NCBI RefSeq assembly: GCF_002899895.1
Contig: NZ_PPEI02000001.1
Location: 1,207,343 to 1,271,342, forward strand
Reading direction: 5' to 3'
From: Chryseobacterium oncorhynchi
Lineage (GTDB): Bacteria; Bacteroidota; Bacteroidia; Flavobacteriales; Weeksellaceae
Length of the DNA: 64,000 nt
Under the pieces are notes generated by a model. It saw nothing but the letters and a program-made list of their open reading frames with translations. It ran no database searches and was not told the DNA's origin. How positions within the stretch are numbered: position 1 is the first letter of the stretch; the number at the start of each line of letters is the position of its first letter. Both the position numbers and the translations under genes were made by a program. Below are positions 27,025 through 37,745 of this stretch, piece by piece.

Positions 27025-27720
27025 TTAATGTAGATTATTATTTTGCTTGTAAAGTTCATCGTCCGTTTCTTTTAGAAAATCAAGGTAACTAAAATTAGCA
27101 GGTTTGCGCTTACGATATTCCAGGTATTCTTTATAATATCCAAAAGCTCCACCTAGTCTGGAAGTTAGTAGGTAAGTCTCATGAGCAGCAATTGCATCTA
27201 TATATCCCACTTTCTTTCCTTTACTGTTAAACCTAGATAAAACCAGATATATGGTATTATTTTGATAGCAATTAAAAACCCTGGCTCTTTCTTCATTTTC
27301 TTTGCCATCATCAAAAACCAGATTGAATTTTTCTTTTTTAATCAGTAAATAATTCAATACTTTCTGAAAGCTTTCTTCATTTTCAATAGTAAGTGTAAAT
27401 CCGTCCAGATTATTTTCTTTACCTTTTCCATAAAAACGGATCATATTTTGTGTAAAGGAATCTGTATCGGGAGCTTTTTCGATCTCAATTTTAGCAAAAT
27501 TTAATGAAAGTTTCCCATCATCAATAGCATGAGACAGGTACGAAGAATATTGGGCTGCCTGAGTTCCAACTCCTGCATCGGAAGCTGTTAAATCAAACTT
27601 TTTCAATTCTTTCTGTTTGACTGGCAGTATAAGTTTCTCCAAGTCAAATTGTTGGCCTTGGTATGACTGAAATAAAAATGTCATACTTACGATTAAAAAG
27701 AAAGATTTCAGCTTATCCAT
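27025..27720 (-). CDS. Hypothetical exported protein
   Basis: I chose the ATG at 27720 (231 residues), which begins the signal peptide MDKLKSFFLIVSMTFLFQS ending near QGQ. Two upstream in-frame ATGs (27735 and 27762) would place polar sequence ahead of it. The mature part is alpha/beta, with NTIYLVLSRFNSKGKKVGY and a conserved-looking AAHETYLLTSRLGGAFGYYKEY near the C-terminus. No recognised family. Confidence 0.62.
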   Translation of the reverse strand: MDKLKSFFLIVSMTFLFQSYQGQQFDLEKLILPVKQKELKKFDLTASDAGVGTQAAQYSSYLSHAIDDGKLSLNFAKIEIEKAPDTDSFTQNMIRFYGKGKENNLDGFTLTIENEESFQKVLNYLLIKKEKFNLVFDDGKENEERARVFNCYQNNTIYLVLSRFNSKGKKVGYIDAIAAHETYLLTSRLGGAFGYYKEYLEYRKRKPANFSYLDFLKETDDELYKQNNNLH

Positions 27721-27843
27721 ATTATTAAATTTCATGTTGAAAAATGAGCGAATAAGGTACAAAAAATAGATTGGACATTTAACTTATAAATGACATGAAA
27801 TACATTTTCAAACCATTGTATACGTTCAATAATGTATAAGCTT

Positions 27844-28392
27844 TTAATAAGCTTTATTTCCTGAAATAGTTAAGGTATGCGTGGTGCTTATCGAAGGACA
27901 GCATCTGCCATCTTCTTCAGCATATTCCAATTTTTTTACTCTAATTTTTCCATTTTTAATTTCATCAAAACTAAACAAGTAATCCGGTTCGTAGCCGGCA
28001 ATTACTTTCACTTTGCTCCCCGTATTCTTGTACAATGATAATCCTTGTCCTATAATTGCATTTCCACCCTCAGGGGCAACAGACCAATAAATGGCTACAT
28101 CATCTATCCCATCACCGGTAAAATCTCCTACATAAGGTTCTTGAAGATCAATGACGCCCCCATAGGTTTTAAGAATATTGGGTAAATAATCCTCAAATTG
28201 TTTCATCGCTAATTTTACGGCTTCTTCTTTTGAAATCCTGTTGTTCAAGGATTCAGATTCTTTAGCTTTTGTTTTTTTTTCCTGAAAAAGCTGTTGCTCT
28301 TCTTTCGGTTCGTCCTTATTTCCTTTACGATCTGAATTATTACAACCTGCCAATACTCCTGCTAGGCAGATTATACCGATAATTTTTTTCAT
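27844..28392 (-). CDS. Hypothetical lipoprotein with a calcium-loop-like segment
   Basis: The 182-residue lipoprotein has a signal ending VLAGC (C16). The core contains YVGDFTGDGIDDVAIYWSV, an Asp-rich loop of the FG-GAP/EF-like kind found in secreted Bacteroidetes proteins, followed by beta strands. A CC pair lies near the C-terminus (DGRCCPSISTTH). Its function is unknown. It is the first gene of the minus-strand set 25627-28392, with gaps of 123-151 bp, so these genes may not form one operon. Confidence 0.68.
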   Translation of the reverse strand: MKKIIGIICLAGVLAGCNNSDRKGNKDEPKEEQQLFQEKKTKAKESESLNNRISKEEAVKLAMKQFEDYLPNILKTYGGVIDLQEPYVGDFTGDGIDDVAIYWSVAPEGGNAIIGQGLSLYKNTGSKVKVIAGYEPDYLFSFDEIKNGKIRVKKLEYAEEDGRCCPSISTTHTLTISGNKAY

Positions 28393-28478
28393 ATGTTTTG
28401 TAGTGAATGTCTATCTATTTTTAACCATAAAAATTGCTGATATAAATATACGGCAATACAATAATATGATAAAAAGCA

Positions 28479-28513
28479 AAACCGGCGGTAAACTAAGTTT
28501 ACCGCCGGTTTAA
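28479..28513. terminator. Terminator downstream of dnaK
   Basis: A 16-bp perfect stem AAACCGGCGGTAAACT / AGTTTACCGCCGGTTT (28479-28494 and 28496-28511) lies 35 bp past the dnaK stop, with T or A on both sides. Confidence 0.9.
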
Positions 28514-28546
28514 TTTATAATTAAATGTTAGTGTTTCTTACATTTA

Positions 28547-30448
28547 TTATTTTACTTCTTCGAAGTCTGCATCCTGTACGTCTTCTGCTCCTGCATTGTT
28601 ACCTCCAGGGTTTTGAGCACCAGCTCCTGCATCAGCACCTGGTTGTTGACCAGCTGCATATAATTCTTCAGAAGCTGCCATCCATGCTGCATCTAATGCT
28701 TCAGTTTTAGCTTTAATATCATCAGAATTTTTAGCTTCGAAAGCTGTTTTCAATTCAGCGTGAGCTGTTTCAATTGCTGCTTTTTTGTCAGCAGAAAGTT
28801 TCTCACCAAATTCTTTTAATTGCTTTTCAGTTTGGAAGATCAATCCGTCAGCTTTGTTGAAGATCTCAACTTCTTCTTTTCTCTTCGCATCAGATGCAGA
28901 GTTTTCCTGAGCTTCTTTCTTCATTCTTTCGATTTCCTCGTCAGAAAGACCTGAAGAAGCCTGGATTTTGATAGTTTGTTCTTTACCAGTTCCTTTATCT
29001 TTAGCAGATACACTTAGGATACCGTTTGCGTCAATATCGAAAGTTACTTCAATTTGAGGAACTCCTCTTGGCGCTGGTGGAATATCCTGAAGATCGAATC
29101 TACCGATTTCTTTGTTATCGTTGAACATTGCTCTTTCCCCCTGTCCTACTCTGATGCTTACAGCTGGCTGGTTGTCAGAAGCTGTAGAGAATACCTCAGA
29201 TTTTTTAGTTGGAATAGTAGTGTTCGCATCAATTAGTTTAGTGAATACAGAACCCATAGTTTCGATACCTAAAGAAAGTGGTGTAACGTCTAGAAGTAAT
29301 ACGTCTTTCACGTCTCCTGTTAATACACCTCCCTGAATAGCTGCACCAATAGCTACAACCTCATCCGGGTTAACTCCTTTAGATGGTTTTTTACCGAAGA
29401 ATTTTTCTACTTCTTCCTGGATAATTGGGATTCTTGTAGAACCTCCTACCAAGATTACCTCATCGATATCAGAAGTTGATAAACCTGCATCTTTTAATGC
29501 TTTAGCAACCGGCTCCATAGATCTTCTTACAAGATCAGCAGATAATTGCTCGAATTTAGCTTTAGTTAAAGTCTTCACTAAGTGTTTAGGACCTGTAGCT
29601 GTAGCTGTGATGTATGGTAAGTTGATTTCAGTTTGTGGAGAAGAAGATAACTCGATTTTTGCTTTTTCAGCAGCTTCTTTTAATCTTTGAAGAGCGATAG
29701 CATCTGTTTTCAATTCTACCCCTTCTTCTGCTTTGAACTCGTCAGCCATCCAGTTGATGATCACATCATCAAAGTCATCACCTCCTAAGTGAGTATCACC
29801 GTTTGTAGCTAATACTTCAAATACACCGTCTCCTAAATCAAGGATAGAGATATCGAAAGTACCACCACCAAGGTCATATACTGCGATTTTTTGATCTTTA
29901 TGAGCTTTATCCAAACCGTAAGCTAACGCTGCAGCTGTAGGTTCGTTGATAATTCTTTCTACTTTAAGACCTGCAATTTCACCAGCTTCTTTAGTAGCTT
30001 GTCTTTGTGCATCGTTGAAGTATGCAGGAACAGTGATTACTGCTCTAGTTACTTCTTGTCCAAGATAATCTTCAGCAGTTTTCTTCATTTTCTGAAGCGT
30101 CATTGCAGAAATTTCTTGTGGAGTATATTCTCTGTCGTCGATTTTTACTTTTACTGTATCGTTTGGTCCGCTTACTACGTCGTATGGTACTCTTGAGATT
30201 TCCTTTGCATCTTCTTTAAAGTGAGTTCCGATAAATCTTTTGATAGAGTATACTGTTTTCTTTGGATTCGTTACAGCCTGTCTTTTTGCAGGATCTCCTA
30301 CTTTTCTTTCTCCGTCTTCTGTAAATGCTACGATAGAAGGAGTTGTTCTTTTCCCTTCTGCGTTAGGAATAACAACAGGGTCTTTACCCTCCATTACAGC
30401 AACACAAGAGTTGGTTGTTCCTAAGTCAATTCCAATTATTTTACTCAT
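28547..30448 (-). CDS. dnaK: Molecular chaperone DnaK (Hsp70)
   Basis: The 633-residue Hsp70 uses ATP binding and hydrolysis to drive cycles of binding to unfolded peptides in the cytoplasm. The nucleotide-binding domain opens with [15 protein letters not shown]; phosphate-binding and adenosine motifs are visible at [15 protein letters not shown] and [11 protein letters not shown]. The interdomain linker [15 protein letters not shown] precedes the substrate-binding domain, followed by the helical lid and an acidic end [12 protein letters not shown]. grpE and dnaJ are not adjacent. A promoter-like pair is seen at 30515-30544, but no CIRCE inverted repeat is present. Confidence 0.97.
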   Translation of the reverse strand: MSKIIGIDLGTTNSCVAVMEGKDPVVIPNAEGKRTTPSIVAFTEDGERKVGDPAKRQAVTNPKKTVYSIKRFIGTHFKEDAKEISRVPYDVVSGPNDTVKVKIDDREYTPQEISAMTLQKMKKTAEDYLGQEVTRAVITVPAYFNDAQRQATKEAGEIAGLKVERIINEPTAAALAYGLDKAHKDQKIAVYDLGGGTFDISILDLGDGVFEVLATNGDTHLGGDDFDDVIINWMADEFKAEEGVELKTDAIALQRLKEAAEKAKIELSSSPQTEINLPYITATATGPKHLVKTLTKAKFEQLSADLVRRSMEPVAKALKDAGLSTSDIDEVILVGGSTRIPIIQEEVEKFFGKKPSKGVNPDEVVAIGAAIQGGVLTGDVKDVLLLDVTPLSLGIETMGSVFTKLIDANTTIPTKKSEVFSTASDNQPAVSIRVGQGERAMFNDNKEIGRFDLQDIPPAPRGVPQIEVTFDIDANGILSVSAKDKGTGKEQTIKIQASSGLSDEEIERMKKEAQENSASDAKRKEEVEIFNKADGLIFQTEKQLKEFGEKLSADKKAAIETAHAELKTAFEAKNSDDIKAKTEALDAAWMAASEELYAAGQQPGADAGAGAQNPGGNNAGAEDVQDADFEEVK

Positions 30449-30514
30449 AATATTTTATATTTTTTCTATTTTTAATTTTATTTACACTCTCTATTTCACA
30501 ATATCTGTACCATT

Positions 30515-30544
30515 CAAAAAATAGTGACAAAATGACACAACAAA
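30515..30544 (-). promoter_or_regulatory. Candidate promoter for dnaK
   Basis: On the minus strand TATTTTTTG (30523-30515) is close to TAnnTTTG with one extra base. TTTG at 30544-30541 is 22 nt upstream of its TTTG (consensus about 23). It sits directly behind the upstream terminator. The leader would be about 60 nt. Confidence 0.4.
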
Positions 30545-30547
30545 AAT

Positions 30548-30572
30548 AAAACCCCGATTAAATCGAGGTTTT
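30548..30572 (-). terminator. Terminator of the first RHS/immunity operon
   Basis: AAAACCTCGATT / AATCGGGGTTTT stems on the minus strand (30572-30548) with one G-T pair, followed by TTTATTTTT. It ends the lipoprotein gene at 30679-31221 and lies beside the dnaK promoter candidate. Confidence 0.75.
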
Positions 30573-30678
30573 ACATTAATTAATATGGAAATATTTTCAT
30601 GTAAACGTCATTATAATGCCATACATTCGTAGATTATCTTTTAAAAATATATCATAAGATCTGTATCACTTCAATATT

Positions 30679-31221
30679 TTACCAGTCGGCCTTATACTGT
30701 TTCCAGTTTTCAGGAATTTTTTCTGATTTTTGATAAATAAAACATATATATTCTGATTGTGGAATAAGTAAATTATCATCTAGAAGGTATAATTTATCTC
30801 CCTCAACTTTTACACTATAGGTTCCTTTTGAAATATGTCCACCCTGACTGGCAAATTGAGTATCAATTTTCAATAAGTTTTTTTTAAAATAAATTACTCC
30901 TCTCATGCCTGTCTTTTCTGGATCTGGTTCATTCATTTCAACACTTATAAACCGGACTCTACCATTTTCATAGAATTGGATTTTCCTGTTTATATCATTT
31001 CCGATATCCCTTACTTTATTAAAGTTTTTATCGGCCATATAAAAATCAACCTTTTTATAAAAATAATCTACATCAATGTCCTTGAAAATGGATTTATCAA
31101 AGTGTTCAATATTCTTAAATTTTCGGGTCAAAACTTTTCTCCCATTTTCAAGTTTTCTTGATTGAGCACATGAATGAAAGAAAATAGCAGAGCATACAAG
31201 TATAATAATATTTTTTACCAT
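30679..31221 (-). CDS. Lipoprotein, candidate immunity protein for the RHS toxin
   Basis: The 180-residue lipoprotein has a signal peptide MVKNIIILVCSAIFFHSC with C18 for lipidation. The mature part is beta-rich with many charged and aromatic residues (FISVEMNEPDPEK, GVIYFKKNLLKIDTQFA, KGTYSVKVEGDKLYLLDD). Its start overlaps the stop of the giant RHS gene by 7 bp, the usual position and linkage of an immunity gene. An envelope-anchored protein would fit blocking of a toxin at the periplasm. The family is not recognised; the role is inferred from position. Confidence 0.65.
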   Translation of the reverse strand: MVKNIIILVCSAIFFHSCAQSRKLENGRKVLTRKFKNIEHFDKSIFKDIDVDYFYKKVDFYMADKNFNKVRDIGNDINRKIQFYENGRVRFISVEMNEPDPEKTGMRGVIYFKKNLLKIDTQFASQGGHISKGTYSVKVEGDKLYLLDDNLLIPQSEYICFIYQKSEKIPENWKQYKADW

Positions 31222-34200
31222 GATGTAAATGGATTAGCCGTTTGATATTGGAAGTAAGGGGTAATACCTGAAGACAGCACCTCGAAGCCAGGCTGTGGAG
31301 AAACAAAATAGTGTGCTCCAATATCCTGAATGGCATGACGGATGTATCTATCGGAATTGATTCCTACCCTATAATTCCCCCAGCCTACATAGGCTGCTCC
31401 CAATCTATATCTTGGTCCAACTTCTTCAACATTATTATATGGATGCTTGGATCCAAATCCACCTCCGCTACCGTAAGGAACTTTGTGGAATAATCTACCA
31501 AAGAAGCCTGGTCTTGGAAGTCCTGCCATAGCTTCAGCATCAGAGCCTCCATTTTCTGCATAACTGCTACTGTATCTTTCACCTGTAAATAGATTAAATC
31601 CTGCATGAAAATCACCAATACTTAGACTCAAAGCTGCTGTACGCCATCTATCATTATTATCGGCAAAAATACCTACTGACCCTTTTACCGGAGCAAATGG
31701 ACTTCCATCATTTTCATAGGTTAAAGAAATATCTTTATATCTTAATCCAAGAATTCCTGTTTGCTGTGGATGCAATCCTTCCCATACATTGGTACCCAAA
31801 GATATTCCAAAATTCCCATCATCATAGTTAAACATTAAAGACTTTCTATATTCCCAGCCACTAAGGCCACTTCCTGCATGAGAGGACTGATAGGTAACTC
31901 CATATCCAAAGGAAATTCCAAAATCTCCATTTTGATAATTTAAACTAAAATTGAAGCCGGCACTCATACCTTGCCCAAATGCAATGGAAGGAGAGATTGA
32001 AAAGCTAAAGCCTCCTCCCAGATTCATACTAAAGCTTGGCATAAACGACCCTACAAAAGCTGATATCACTTGGGTACCTAAGGACCCTGTGGGGACTCCT
32101 ATAGCTCCCATGATGGCACCTTGTATGGCACCACTTAATATGGACATTCCAAATTTACCCCAACTCCAGTCCCCTGTCTGTATAGCATGACCTATATAAC
32201 TTGCCGCACCGGTAGCTGCTCCTATAATAGCTCCTGCAATTACCAAGACCCAAAGAATCTCACCACTAGGATCTATATACATCAATGGGTTATTCAGTAC
32301 ATACCCAAACCTGTTATAATTTTGTGTATTAAAAGGATCCTGTATATTGTTGTCTACGGATAGGAAAGTATGCAGCTTAGGATCATACATCCTTCCATTC
32401 ATATGAATCAGCCCGACCTGCATGAAGTGTTCATGTCCTGTGTAGCCTCTCTCAATAAACAGATCTGCTGCTCCTCTTTTCAAGTCTATTTTCCTTCCAT
32501 CCTTTTCCAGATATGTCAAATTTCCCCAAGGATCAAACTGTCTTCTTTCTTCAGCTTTACCATCTTTACCAGAAATAGCCAAAATTGTTCCCTGATAATC
32601 TCTATGAAGATAATGAATTCCCTCGCTCAAGAGTTCATCATTCATATTAAAATCTTTAACGTGAATAGCAGGAGCTGAATAAGGATCACCTGCGATATAA
32701 GTAATAATCCTTGTTTTCACAAATTGTGCAGGGGGTCTTCCTGGAAAACGATTATCAATAATTTCAACAGTATTATCATCAGAATAAATTTTACTCCTTG
32801 CATAGTATGTAAAATTATTATTATAATTATATTCTGAAGATGCTCTTGTCTGGTGAATATTGTAGGTAAACATTGCCATTTCATCTCCGTCCTGCATAAT
32901 GCTTACAGGATTTTTGTAGGCATTGTAGGAAATGGTCTGCAGTTGGTTTACTTTATAATAAGCATCGCCAATAGGATTCAGGTTTATCCCTTTTTTTCTG
33001 TATCTGTTACCATCAGCATATTTATAATCTCCAACCTCACTGTTATTACTAATTCTACCATAAGTGTCATAAGTTTGTGATTGAACTCCGTTAGGATCTT
33101 TCCAGGAGACTAATCGCTGCATATTATCATATTCAAAGACTTCCTGCCAGCCATTTGTAATGGCCGCATTATTCCTTTTTTTCAATAATCCTGTGGCTCC
33201 TTCAAATGTATACTCATTAGATAGAATCATTCCAGAACTATTCTTATGTCTTACTCCTCTTAAAAAATAATTAGCATCATAGGAGTTTGCAATGTCTGTT
33301 CCGTTGCCAAAATAGGCAGAAACTACCTGTCCTTTTTCATTGATACCACTTAATTTCCAGAGTGTATTACCATTACCATCATTAATCCCTGACAGCATTC
33401 CACAGGAAGCATACACATTTTCCATCACCACTTCACTTGAAAGTGTTCCATAGATTGTTGTTTTGTTTTCCCGTTTTATTCTTCCTAAGCCGTCATAGGT
33501 AAAGTTTTTCTTAAAAATGGCAACTCCATTATTTTCCTCACTTTCAACTACCCGATAATAGTTGTCATACTTATAGGTATAAGAATTGTTTACTCCATTG
33601 GATGTTCCTACTTCAGAATCAACGAGTCCCTGCGCATTATAATTATAAACTATTTTTATATCTGTATTGTCTCCTGTAACCTCTTTTTTGACGGTTCTGC
33701 CATATTGGTCATAGGTATATACTGTTTTACCTTTAGGATTTTCCTCTGCGAGGAGTTGGCCTAAACTGTCATATAAATAGGTGTAATCTCCACCTGCAGA
33801 TGGATCAGACATTTTGACCTTTCTTCCCCAGCCATCTTGTTCTACACTTATAACATGTCCCGTATAGTTTGAGGACTTTAATCCTCCGTTGGCATAGTAA
33901 GCATAGTTGATTGCCCCTCCACCATCAGACATTTTAATTTTATTGCCCCATTCATCCTTAGTGATGGATTGGGTTTGAAGTCCATCTGTAACCGTTGCAG
34001 ATAAACCATTATATGAAGTGGTAATGATTTTTCCGGTTGGAAAAGTATTCTTAATTACTCTTCCATATACATCATACTCGGTTATGGTCCATTTACTTGC
34101 TGTAGTTGTAGAGAAATAAGGCTCACTCACTTTATATGGCCTATCTAAAACGTCATAATCTGTTCTTTTCTCTATCCATTTATCACCAATTGATAATCCT

Positions 34201-37200
34201 TTTTCAAGGCGTTTTCTACCCCAGTTATCTGTAAACGTTTCTTTGATTGCCCCTGTAGCATCTACTACCCGTAATTTGATTCCATTAATAAAATCTCCTG
34301 ATGTAATCCACTCATGGAAATACTGAGTAGCATTATTATAAATATCTCTTTCCTCTATCTTCCGTTGCCAAGTATCATAAGCATAACTTACTGTTTGATT
34401 AAGGTTATTAATACTGGAAAGTAACATCCCAAAATTAGTGTCATAATTGAATAAAGAAGTGGCTCCTAAAATGTCAGTAGTTTTTATTGGAAACCTACCT
34501 GTAGGATCATACTGCATTTTTTCAATTCTTGGAGTTACTCCTGTTACAGAAAGTGTTTTCTGAATATTATTTCCAAATACATCATAAACAAAATCCTCAG
34601 TAATATAATCTGTATTATTTCCTTTTTTCTTGGTTTGACTAATAAGCCCATTGGCGTAAGTGACAAGGTTTTCTGTAGAGAAAGTATCATTACCAAGTAT
34701 TTGTATTTCGGTCTTTTTCACTGGTCTTCCTACGTAGTATTGGTTTCCAGTTCCGGATGGGTTATCTTCATAATCCGCCAAGATTGTTTTTTCACCACCA
34801 TTGGCAACTATTCTTGACTTTTTGACATTATTATAGGTATCATAAATGTCATAATACTGATTCGTAATAATTCCAGTCAGATTATCTATTTGCTGTACCT
34901 GTGATGGTAGATTCACAAAAACCTTATTAGCCAGTAACGAAGTTGTATAACTGTTGATGGTTTTCGAAACAAAGGTAGTTGGAGAGTTAAAATCCGGAGT
35001 GGAATTGAGATACGTTTCTTTCACCGCTCCTCTTTTCTGCGAATCCTGTAAAGAAACAGTCCAAAAAGGCTGTGCTACAGTTCCTCCATATACTGATGAT
35101 GTAGCAACCCCTTTCAAACCTACAAGACCTAGGCCTTCCATGTTCATGACAATCCCTTTATATCTGTATTCCTGTATCTTAGTTTCTCCATTAAAGTTTT
35201 TCTCAACTTTTTTCACAAGTTTTATAGATGGAGCTATATTAAGATTAATATAAGGGTACTGTTCAGAATTATCTGCCGTATAGGTATCGGAACCACTTCC
35301 TGTATCTATAGCCGCATCATATGAAATATCCGTTACCAGATCATTTTCTTTAATTCTCTTTAAGGTAACATCTATACGGTTATCTTTTTTGAATGAAACA
35401 TATTTTATTTTGTCACCACCAAAAAATGCATAATCAAGATTTTGGTTTGTAATATTGGAGTTACTTAAAAATATAGGTGTTCCTTTATTAATGGCGCCTC
35501 CATAGGTATAATTATTTTGCCAGCCGTCTATATATCCGGAAAAGCTAGGCATTCCATTCGTATTGCTACCCATATTGTACTTCACGCCTCCCCTGTCTCT
35601 GATACTATAGTTATCTCCATAAGCTAAATAGGCTCCATTAGCACTGGTACCAAAATCAGGTACATTATGAGGAGTCAAAATGTCATGGTAGAACAAATCA
35701 GCCTTTCCGTCTCCATTTATATCTGTAAAAGAATAATAGAACGTCTGAAGCATATGCCCGCAAATATTAGATCCTGACGGCCCCGGATAACAGGTATTCT
35801 GAATCTGAGGCTTGAAATAATTGGTCCCAATATCCCTTACATTTCCCATAAATGATTCTCCGGAACTTATAATGAAAAACCAATTGGTATTGGCATTATC
35901 TATAGGAAATACCACATCTGTTTTACCATCTCCATTAAAGTCGGCAAGATAACATGGTAGATCTTTTTTAATAAGATTATGTGAGAATGATGCCTTTTGA
36001 ACAAAGGCCCCGTTTTTTGTTCCGAATACATATAATTGACCGGGATTGAAGACATACAGATCAGAAACACCATCACCCTCAAAATCTGCCGAATATATTC
36101 TGGACTCTCCTGTGATCACACCATTCGATCCCAACATGAGCGGGTTTTGAACAGCAGAATTATTCGGATCCAATTTTAATAGGTAAAAACTAGAAATATT
36201 AATTGTAACCCCCTGATTACAACAACCCGGTGGAGGTCTGTTGGTATCACTCACTTTGGCAGGCCCACAATAATAATTCTGATTAACTGTATAAGGTCGC
36301 AATACTGCCAAAATATCAGAAACCCCGTCACCATCAAAATCCCCAACCAAATAATCCTTTGGAATCCTGTTATAATAAGTATTACTTCCATTAATTACAT
36401 TACATCTCTCATTCATTGCAGTATAAAACCTGTAAGAATTAGTGAATGAAAGATCAAGGGAATTAGCAGAATTAGGAATATAATTATTTATTTTGATCAC
36501 CTCCTCATCCGTAACAGGACTTGTAGTACTGGCTATAATGGTAGAAACAGCATCAAGGTTGTAAAACTTGTTATTAGGCAGTACTAATTTCGTTGAAAAA
36601 ATTTCCTTAAACTTTTCAACACTAGTCATCGCACCTGCCACATTGGAAGTAGAATTTATCAACTGGCTGGAATTAAATCTATAGAGCTGATCTCTGGAAT
36701 TAGGATAAGTCATAAAATCCAGTGAGCTATCACTATCAAAATACCCTGAAGTATACTGCCAATTGCTTCTATCATAGGCGGGAGAAACCCCTGTTATCGT
36801 TTTAGAATTATTGCTGAGTCCGTTCTCTGTATTATCATATTCAAAAGTAACAGGCTTTACCGTTTCACCGCTGCCATTATATTGTTGAACTCCAACAAGC
36901 CTCTGATAGTTTAATGAAGTGACATCATAAGTCAATTGATATTTTCTGAAAAGCTGGTCATTTCCCGTAACTTCTACCCTATCCAGTTTTCTGTGTGAAT
37001 AGATATCCCGGGCACCATAAATATAGGCCTGATCTGTACGGGCAGCATCTTTGTAATAAAACTGTATTTTATTGGGACTGTTATCAGGATTAACCGACGA
37101 ATTATTGCCATATTCTATCGTTTTAACGTAGATATAGTTATTAAAGCTGTCATATGTAAATTTAATCCTGTTTTGCTGGGCATCTTCAATATAATTGATC

Positions 37201-37730
37201 TTCCATTCATAACTATTGGATCCCAGAAAGCCACTTCCGCCTCCATATTTTGTGGTTTTACCATCAGGATAGTATACCATAAAATATTCCGGCCCGTTGG
37301 CAATATTTCCGTGGGAAACAATCTTAACGTTAGAATACTGCTCTGTCTGATATTCTGCGCCGTCTGCCCCATACGTACCGGTCTTTAGAAGTAATCTTTG
37401 CCCATCAAAGGCAAACCTGTCAGTATCATTATAGTTCACCCCATCAATCACTCCATCATGGAATTTTGTAGAAGCCACTCTGGTTATGGATGATATTCCT
37501 CCTATATTCCATCCCCATCCGGCAACCCCATTTCCTGCCTGGCTAGAATAAGCCAAAGAAATACCCGGAGCAACATTTTTAATCCCCGGAAGATTAGCAA
37601 TTGGTATCGTATAATTGGCACCTCCATTTGGAGATACTGATAACTCACCCGATGTCTGTCCTACAGACTGCCCATTCAATAGCCCCACTACTGAGAGTAG
37701 AGCTAATAAAAAGTAAATTTTGATTCTCAT
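31215..37730 (-). CDS. SpvB/FG-GAP/RHS polymorphic toxin with toxin-23-like C-terminus
   Basis: This 2171-residue secreted protein starts with a signal peptide (ends LLNGQ). The N-terminal SpvB/TcdB-type beta-propeller domain opens with GGANYTIPIANLPGIKNVAP and SLAYSSQAGNGVAGWGWN. FG-GAP/VCBS repeats follow (LVGDFDGDGVSDILAV, YLADFNGDGKTDVVFP, FTDINGDGKADLFYH), then many RHS/YD repeats to about residue 1800 and the core-ending motif NNPLMYIDPSGE. The C-terminal 350 residues include a Gly/Ala-rich hydrophobic stretch and an end (RLGAAYVGWGNYRVGINSD, then YFQYQTANPFTSW) that resembles the polymorphic toxin type 23 domain. It is flanked by a sorting-domain protein (15 bp upstream) and an overlapping lipoprotein. 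Confidence 0.88.
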   Translation of the reverse strand: MRIKIYFLLALLSVVGLLNGQSVGQTSGELSVSPNGGANYTIPIANLPGIKNVAPGISLAYSSQAGNGVAGWGWNIGGISSITRVASTKFHDGVIDGVNYNDTDRFAFDGQRLLLKTGTYGADGAEYQTEQYSNVKIVSHGNIANGPEYFMVYYPDGKTTKYGGGSGFLGSNSYEWKINYIEDAQQNRIKFTYDSFNNYIYVKTIEYGNNSSVNPDNSPNKIQFYYKDAARTDQAYIYGARDIYSHRKLDRVEVTGNDQLFRKYQLTYDVTSLNYQRLVGVQQYNGSGETVKPVTFEYDNTENGLSNNSKTITGVSPAYDRSNWQYTSGYFDSDSSLDFMTYPNSRDQLYRFNSSQLINSTSNVAGAMTSVEKFKEIFSTKLVLPNNKFYNLDAVSTIIASTTSPVTDEEVIKINNYIPNSANSLDLSFTNSYRFYTAMNERCNVINGSNTYYNRIPKDYLVGDFDGDGVSDILAVLRPYTVNQNYYCGPAKVSDTNRPPPGCCNQGVTINISSFYLLKLDPNNSAVQNPLMLGSNGVITGESRIYSADFEGDGVSDLYVFNPGQLYVFGTKNGAFVQKASFSHNLIKKDLPCYLADFNGDGKTDVVFPIDNANTNWFFIISSGESFMGNVRDIGTNYFKPQIQNTCYPGPSGSNICGHMLQTFYYSFTDINGDGKADLFYHDILTPHNVPDFGTSANGAYLAYGDNYSIRDRGGVKYNMGSNTNGMPSFSGYIDGWQNNYTYGGAINKGTPIFLSNSNITNQNLDYAFFGGDKIKYVSFKKDNRIDVTLKRIKENDLVTDISYDAAIDTGSGSDTYTADNSEQYPYINLNIAPSIKLVKKVEKNFNGETKIQEYRYKGIVMNMEGLGLVGLKGVATSSVYGGTVAQPFWTVSLQDSQKRGAVKETYLNSTPDFNSPTTFVSKTINSYTTSLLANKVFVNLPSQVQQIDNLTGIITNQYYDIYDTYNNVKKSRIVANGGEKTILADYEDNPSGTGNQYYVGRPVKKTEIQILGNDTFSTENLVTYANGLISQTKKKGNNTDYITEDFVYDVFGNNIQKTLSVTGVTPRIEKMQYDPTGRFPIKTTDILGATSLFNYDTNFGMLLSSINNLNQTVSYAYDTWQRKIEERDIYNNATQYFHEWITSGDFINGIKLRVVDATGAIKETFTDNWGRKRLEKGLSIGDKWIEKRTDYDVLDRPYKVSEPYFSTTTASKWTITEYDVYGRVIKNTFPTGKIITTSYNGLSATVTDGLQTQSITKDEWGNKIKMSDGGGAINYAYYANGGLKSSNYTGHVISVEQDGWGRKVKMSDPSAGGDYTYLYDSLGQLLAEENPKGKTVYTYDQYGRTVKKEVTGDNTDIKIVYNYNAQGLVDSEVGTSNGVNNSYTYKYDNYYRVVESEENNGVAIFKKNFTYDGLGRIKRENKTTIYGTLSSEVVMENVYASCGMLSGINDGNGNTLWKLSGINEKGQVVSAYFGNGTDIANSYDANYFLRGVRHKNSSGMILSNEYTFEGATGLLKKRNNAAITNGWQEVFEYDNMQRLVSWKDPNGVQSQTYDTYGRISNNSEVGDYKYADGNRYRKKGINLNPIGDAYYKVNQLQTISYNAYKNPVSIMQDGDEMAMFTYNIHQTRASSEYNYNNNFTYYARSKIYSDDNTVEIIDNRFPGRPPAQFVKTRIITYIAGDPYSAPAIHVKDFNMNDELLSEGIHYLHRDYQGTILAISGKDGKAEERRQFDPWGNLTYLEKDGRKIDLKRGAADLFIERGYTGHEHFMQVGLIHMNGRMYDPKLHTFLSVDNNIQDPFNTQNYNRFGYVLNNPLMYIDPSGEILWVLVIAGAIIGAATGAASYIGHAIQTGDWSWGKFGMSILSGAIQGAIMGAIGVPTGSLGTQVISAFVGSFMPSFSMNLGGGFSFSISPSIAFGQGMSAGFNFSLNYQNGDFGISFGYGVTYQSSHAGSGLSGWEYRKSLMFNYDDGNFGISLGTNVWEGLHPQQTGILGLRYKDISLTYENDGSPFAPVKGSVGIFADNNDRWRTAALSLSIGDFHAGFNLFTGERYSSSYAENGGSDAEAMAGLPRPGFFGRLFHKVPYGSGGGFGSKHPYNNVEEVGPRYRLGAAYVGWGNYRVGINSDRYIRHAIQDIGAHYFVSPQPGFEVLSSGITPYFQYQTANPFTSW

Positions 37731-37745
37731 GGTTGGTAGTTTGGG

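Noticed and set aside
30449-30678. CIRCE-type operator for dnaK
   Set aside because: No CIRCE inverted repeat (TTAGCACTC-N9-GAGTGCTAA) is visible; the hairpin present is the upstream terminator.
32370-32678. Plus-strand open frames within the RHS gene
   Set aside because: They run antisense to RHS coding sequence with typical YD-repeat text and lack independent support.
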